Assembly: GCF_001039355.2 (NCBI RefSeq)
Contig: NW_019773866.1
Coordinates: 1-28,844, forward strand
Origin: Lingula anatina
Taxonomy: Eukaryota > Brachiopoda > Lingulata > Lingulida > Lingulidae
Reading direction: 5' to 3'
DNA length: 28,844 nt
The notes under the pieces were generated by a model. The model saw only the letters and a program-made list of their open reading frames with translations, had not been told where the DNA came from and did not search any database. The stretch's first letter is position 1. Every line of letters starts with the position of its first letter. Of the stretch, positions 28,817 through 28,844 are shown in pieces. A program made the translations under genes and the position numbers.

Positions 28817-28844
28817 ATGAACGAGTTAGAACTCAACGAAATCG
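28817..28844 (+). CDS. possible start of the retrotransposon gag frame, partial
   Basis: ATG at 28817 opens MNELELNEI and runs off the window. Its position about 50 bp after the primer-binding site is where gag begins, but nine codons cannot confirm this. A competing frame from ATG 28757 ends at a TGA at 28818. Confidence 0.35.

Overview
The window is animal nuclear DNA: AT-rich, intron-rich, with consensus GT/AG splice sites, (TA)n and (CA)n microsatellites and many small transposon remnants. Extracellular PAN/apple, EGF-like and sushi (CCP) modules, a frequent TACATGTA-type word and a dispersed 'acctccgccaagg' repeat fit a marine invertebrate, most likely a lophotrochozoan such as a bivalve. 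That placement is inference, not proof.

Three complete paralogous seven-exon genes lie head to tail on the + strand: gene A (ATG 3685, stop 8909, 684 aa), gene B (ATG 11888, stop 21051, 725 aa) and gene C (ATG 21990, stop 27603, 719 aa). I joined them by hand from splice sites; in all three the exon lengths sum to a whole number of codons with no internal stop. Each encodes a type I membrane protein: signal peptide (exon 1), a four-cysteine module of unknown family (exon 2), a PAN/apple-like domain (exon 3), an EGF-like module (exon 4), five sushi/CCP modules in one uninterrupted exon of about 1 kb (exon 5), a transmembrane helix ending in Arg-Arg-Arg (exon 6) and a tyrosine-rich cytoplasmic tail (exon 7). 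All ectodomain exons are symmetrical phase 1-1; the last intron is phase 2. The layout suggests a family of cell-surface binding and signalling receptors, possibly of hemocytes. Ligand and function cannot be read from the sequence.

The copies differ mostly in signalling. B and C carry two 'DLYAVPER' (YxxP) motifs followed by basic stretches. A keeps one YxxP but has an ITAM-like pair of YxxL motifs, and its tail has been shortened by a stop codon that leaves the ancestral C-terminus readable in the 3' UTR. B has three tandem copies of the exon 7 splice acceptor; only the last gives the full tail, while the first two give a tailless receptor. The sushi exon is a mosaic: CCP1-2 group A with B, CCP3-5 group A with C.

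Regions. 1-3684: no gene seen, two CRE palindromes, a small hairpin element, then the gene A promoter. 3685-8909: gene A; intron 3 holds a hammerhead-ribozyme-like motif (minus strand), a (TA)n run and an internally deleted Tc1-like element, and intron 5 holds a foldback element. 8910-11887: a decayed Tc1-like transposon with 28-bp TIRs, then the gene B promoter block. 11888-21051: gene B, whose large introns hold a foldback element, a 260-bp duplication, an element with 13-bp inverted ends, a SINE-like tRNA head and a CA/TA microsatellite. 21052-21989: foldback remnant and a promoter block duplicated from that of gene B. 21990-27603: gene C; intron 1 holds two foldback elements. 27604-28312: foldback 3' flank and gene-free DNA. 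28313-28844: 5' LTR, tRNA primer-binding site and first codons of an LTR retrotransposon that runs off the window.
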